A stretch of 43,611 nucleotides of DNA from Microtetraspora fusca (GTDB lineage Bacteria > Actinomycetota > Actinomycetes > Streptosporangiales > Streptosporangiaceae), in NCBI RefSeq assembly GCF_001570365.1, contig NZ_BBYK01000086.1, forward strand, positions 1 through 43,611. The letters run 5' to 3'. Position numbers and translations under genes: made by a program. Below are positions 41,096 to 43,611 of this stretch, piece after piece. The notes beneath the pieces are model-generated. The model made no database searches. It had not been told where the DNA came from and saw only the letters and a list, made by a program, of their open reading frames with translations. The stretch's first letter is position 1; each line of letters opens with the position of its first letter.

Positions 41096-42322
41096 ATGAC
41101 CACTCCCTGGGACCGGATTCGGAGCCACTGGTCGTCGCCGACCTGGCTCCGTACCATCCACGTGACGGCGGGCGTCCCGATCGCGCTCATCTCGATGGCA
41201 GCGATCTTGGGGCTGGGCGCGCTGTCGATAGTACTGGCGTGGACGGTCGTCGTCCCCCTGGTCGCACTGCTGATCCTCACCCGGATCGTGCCGCTGCTCA
41301 CCTGGCTGCAGCGCACCCGGTTCGCCGCCTTCCTCGACCAGGACATCCCCCCGCTACCGCGTCTCCCCCGGGACGGGAGCCCCCTCAGACGGCTTCTCCT
41401 TCAGACGCGATCGGGCAGCCTGTGGCGGCAGATCGCCTATCACCTGGCGGTCGGGCCTCTGATCGGCGCGGCGGGCTTCCTGTGCGGGGCCGTGGCATGG
41501 TCGGCCTGCCTGGTCGCAGCCGTCATCACCGTGCAACTCCTGCTGGCCGGAGGCGACTGGACCACCATCCTGCCCGCGGCGAGCGCACTCGCGCTGTTCG
41601 TGGTGGTGCCGTGGCTGCTTCGAGGGATCACCGCGCTCGACACGCTCGCGGCGCGCGCGTTGCTTGGTCCCAGCGTGAAAGACGAGCTGGTCAGGCGGGT
41701 GGAGACGCTGCGGGAGAGCCGGGCCGAGGTGGTCGAGGCCGCCGACGCGGAACGTCGCCGGATCGAACGCGACCTGCACGACGGCACGCAGCAGCGGCTC
41801 GTGTCGCTCGCCCTCAAGCTCGGCATGGCCCGCAGCGCCTTCACCGACCTGCCCGAGCCCGCCCGCCAGGTGATCGTGCGCTCGCACGAGGAGGCCAAGC
41901 AGGCGTTGAAGGAACTGCGCGACGTCGTGCAGGGGTTGCACCCGGCCGTGCTCAACGACCAGGGCCTGGACGCGGCGCTGTCCGGCATCGCGGCGCGCGC
42001 CCCCTTTCCCGTGCGGCTCAGCGTCGACGTGCCGGAACGCGCCTCTCCCGTGATCGAGGCGGTGGCGTTCTTCGTCGTCTCCGAAGCGCTGACCAACGTC
42101 GCCAAGCACGCACGGGCCTCCGAGGCCGAGGTCAGCGTGCGCCGCGACGGCGACGTGCTCCGCCTCGTCGTACGCGACAACGGCCGAGGAGGCGCCGATC
42201 CCGCCAAGGGGTCGGGTCTGCGCGGACTGGCGCAGCGTTCGGGCTCGGTGGACGGAACGCTGCGCATCGACAGCCCGAGCGGTGGCCCGACGACGATAGA
42301 GGTGGACCTGCCGTGCGCGTAG
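41096..42322 (+). CDS. Sensor histidine kinase, NarL-type (HisKA_3)
   Basis: A 408-residue membrane histidine kinase. Two pairs of hydrophobic segments lie in residues 22-65 and 113-176, followed by a short coiled-coil-like stretch. The HisKA_3 box ERRRIERDLHDGTQQRLVSLALKLG carries the phospho-accepting H228. The GHKL ATPase follows (SEALTNVAKHARASEAEV for the N box, VRDNGRGG for G1, GSGLRGLAQR for G2). There is no large extracellular domain, so it probably senses a signal within or at the membrane. The ATG at 41096 fits a leaderless promoter. It overlaps the response regulator gene by ten bases. Copy 2 of the palindrome upstream suggests autoregulation. Confidence 0.93.
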   Translation: MTTPWDRIRSHWSSPTWLRTIHVTAGVPIALISMAAILGLGALSIVLAWTVVVPLVALLILTRIVPLLTWLQRTRFAAFLDQDIPPLPRLPRDGSPLRRLLLQTRSGSLWRQIAYHLAVGPLIGAAGFLCGAVAWSACLVAAVITVQLLLAGGDWTTILPAASALALFVVVPWLLRGITALDTLAARALLGPSVKDELVRRVETLRESRAEVVEAADAERRRIERDLHDGTQQRLVSLALKLGMARSAFTDLPEPARQVIVRSHEEAKQALKELRDVVQGLHPAVLNDQGLDAALSGIAARAPFPVRLSVDVPERASPVIEAVAFFVVSEALTNVAKHARASEAEVSVRRDGDVLRLVVRDNGRGGADPAKGSGLRGLAQRSGSVDGTLRIDSPSGGPTTIEVDLPCA

Positions 42323-42954
42323 TGCTCGCCGAGGACTCCGTCCTCCTCAGGGAAGGCCTCGTCTGGGTCCTCGGATCCGCCGGTATCGAGGTCGTGGCCG
42401 CGGTGTCCGACGCCGAGGGGCTGCTGCGGGCGGTGGACGACCAGGAGCCCGATCTCGTCGTCACGGACGTGCGGATGCCCCCGTCGCACACCGACGAGGG
42501 CCTGCGCGCGGCGTTGCTGCTGCGCCACCGGCGGCCGAAGCTGCCCATCCTCGTGCTCTCGCAGTACGTCGAGGAACGCTACGCGACCCGGCTGCTGTCC
42601 ACGGCGACGACCGGCATCGGATATCTGCTCAAGGACCGGGTGGCCGACGTCGCCGAGTTCCTGGACTCGCTGCGCCGGGTCGCCGCGGGCGGCACGGCCC
42701 TGGACCCCGAGGTGGTCGCCCAGCTGCTGGTGCGCCGGCACAGCGACCCACTGGACCTGCTGACCCGCAGGGAGTACGAGGTGCTCGCGCTGATCGCGGA
42801 GGGACGGTCCAACGCCGGCATCGCCGAGGCCCTCGTGGTCTCCGAAAGTGCGGTCGGCAAGCACATCAACAACATCTTCGCCAAGCTCGGGCTCTCCGGC
42901 GCCGAGAAGGATCACCGGCGGGTGCTGGCCGTGCTGCGATTCCTGAAGATTTGA
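42313..42954 (+). CDS. Response regulator, NarL/LuxR type
   Basis: A 213-residue response regulator. The receiver begins VRVVLAEDSVLLREGLVWVLGSAG with the acidic pocket E7-D8, the phospho-acceptor D52 in LVVTDVRMPP and the conserved lysine in GYLLKDRV. The output domain is a LuxR-type HTH (LTRREYEVLALIAEGRSNAGIAEALVVSESAVGKHINNIFAKLGL). The GTG at 42313 overlaps the kinase gene, giving coupled translation. The likely target is the palindrome found before its own operon and before the secreted hydrolase. NarL-type regulators bind as dimers to inverted repeats, which fits the site. Confidence 0.95.
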   Translation: MRVVLAEDSVLLREGLVWVLGSAGIEVVAAVSDAEGLLRAVDDQEPDLVVTDVRMPPSHTDEGLRAALLLRHRRPKLPILVLSQYVEERYATRLLSTATTGIGYLLKDRVADVAEFLDSLRRVAAGGTALDPEVVAQLLVRRHSDPLDLLTRREYEVLALIAEGRSNAGIAEALVVSESAVGKHINNIFAKLGLSGAEKDHRRVLAVLRFLKI

Positions 42955-42962
42955 GAGGCGAC

Positions 42963-43517
42963 ATGATGCGAAGAGCGGTGCGGACCAGTTGGATCGCCGC
43001 CGGCGCGGCGGTGACCGTGTCCGCGGTGGTGGCGATGGCGTTGGCGGCGTGGGCGGAGATCCGCGTGCCCCACAGCTACGACTTCTCCTTCCCCGGCTCC
43101 TACCGGTCGTCGGTCCTCGATCAGAGTGGAACCGAGACGAGGACCGTGACGTACGCCATCACCACGCCCCAGATCATCGTGGACGTCCGGGGCAGGGTCG
43201 AGGTTCGGGTCGCTCCGGGCGTCCCCGGACGCCTCTCCGTCAAGCGGGAGACGACCTGGCACGGCGGGTCGCCCTCGATGAGCGAGACCTGGGAGTCAGG
43301 GAAGACGCTGCGGGTCGAGGTGACCTGCTCCCGGGACCTGGGGCGGGTGGATCCCGGCTGTCGCACCGTCTACACCTTGAGCGCGCCCCCCGGCGTCGGC
43401 GTGCTGGTGACGACACCCGACTGGACTGTGCCGTGCCCGCCGACCGAGGCGGAGGTGACCTGCGGCCCCCACCACAAGCCCCAGGTCACAGCGCCCGAAA
43501 GCCCCGATGGCGCGTAG
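42963..43517 (+). CDS. Predicted exported or membrane-anchored protein of unknown function
   Basis: A 184-residue protein. It has a basic N terminus and one hydrophobic segment (TSWIAAGAAVTVSAVVAMALAAWA), which may be a signal anchor or signal peptide, then an all-beta-looking extracellular part (QIIVDVRGRVEVRVAPGVPGRLSVKRETTW, GKTLRVEVTC). Four cysteines lie in the C-terminal third. The repeated beta pattern is reminiscent of DUF4097-type adhesin-like domains, but I cannot assign the family. GAGAGG precedes ATGATG, so the start is 42963 or 42966. It is the third gene of the two-component operon and may be the surface partner or output of the kinase. Confidence 0.7.
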   Translation: MMRRAVRTSWIAAGAAVTVSAVVAMALAAWAEIRVPHSYDFSFPGSYRSSVLDQSGTETRTVTYAITTPQIIVDVRGRVEVRVAPGVPGRLSVKRETTWHGGSPSMSETWESGKTLRVEVTCSRDLGRVDPGCRTVYTLSAPPGVGVLVTTPDWTVPCPPTEAEVTCGPHHKPQVTAPESPDGA

Positions 43518-43549
43518 CGCCGACGTTCCTCAACCCTGATCCCCATAGC

Positions 43550-43589
43550 GAACGGCGGCCCCCGGAACATCTCCCAGGAACCGCCGTTC
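43550..43589 (+). terminator. Hairpin after the two-component operon
   Basis: GAACGGCGG (43550-43558) pairs perfectly with CCGCCGTTC (43581-43589) around a 22-base loop, about 30 bases after the last stop codon. The loop is longer than ideal. Confidence 0.45.
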
Positions 43590-43611
43590 ACCCTGCTTCT
43601 ACTTGAAACCA

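Overview
The window looks like a chromosomal segment of a GC-rich actinomycete. Third codon positions are almost all G/C, GTG and TTG starts are frequent, and the gene content includes an AfsR-type SARP regulator, a P450 with its own ferredoxin, a D-lactate/glycolate oxidase-like FAD/Fe-S fusion and NarL-type two-component genes. The Streptosporangiaceae (Nonomuraea, Streptosporangium and relatives) fit best, but this is inference from gene content only. No rRNA, tRNA, CRISPR array, insertion sequence or prophage was seen.

Layout. 1-4 kb: a clipped gene at the left edge, an orphan LuxR-type DNA-binding protein and a large SARP/NB-ARC/TPR regulator. 4-7.2 kb: a divergent set of SbnA-like PLP synthase, rhomboid protease and DUF418 membrane protein. 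7.5-10.4 kb: a large FAD-linked oxidase fused to Fe-S and cysteine-rich domains. About 10.5 kb: a 42-residue C-terminal remnant that resembles GH36 alpha-galactosidases. 10.6-15 kb: a DUF308/HdeD-like membrane protein, then a leftward operon of fused ferredoxin-ferredoxin reductase, P450 and GAP/Sap-family membrane protein. 15.1-24.7 kb: a LacI regulator divergent from a complete peptide/opine-type ABC importer (binding protein, two permeases, two ATPases), followed by an amidase and a YtcJ-like amidohydrolase. Together these form one uptake-and-hydrolysis unit. 24.9-30.1 kb: NmrA-like protein and TetR regulator around a shared operator, GNAT acetyltransferase, EF-Tu-domain-III-like protein plus archease, and a GlxA-type regulator with a cysteine hydrolase. 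30.3-33.9 kb: thiD under a TPP riboswitch, a P-loop kinase-like gene, psuG and a divergent LysR regulator. 34-37.4 kb: a urease gamma-beta fusion, a divergent urease alpha subunit and an agmatine deiminase, ended by a strong hairpin. 37.5-43.6 kb: a NUDIX hydrolase, an ADP-ribosylglycohydrolase, a secreted peptidase-like hydrolase, and a histidine kinase/response regulator/exported protein operon.

The most interesting items are these. (1) A three-gene urease-like/agmatine deiminase unit has no urease maturation genes, and its alpha subunit has altered flap residues. It may hydrolyse a substituted urea such as N-carbamoylputrescine. (2) The secreted hydrolase and the two-component operon carry the same 22-bp palindrome and matching promoters that run directly into the start codon. 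This suggests a self-amplifying regulon. (3) A stand-alone EF-Tu-domain-III-like protein sits beside an archease that lacks two expected acidic residues. (4) A SARP-controlled SbnA-like/rhomboid/DUF418 set has no SbnB partner in view.
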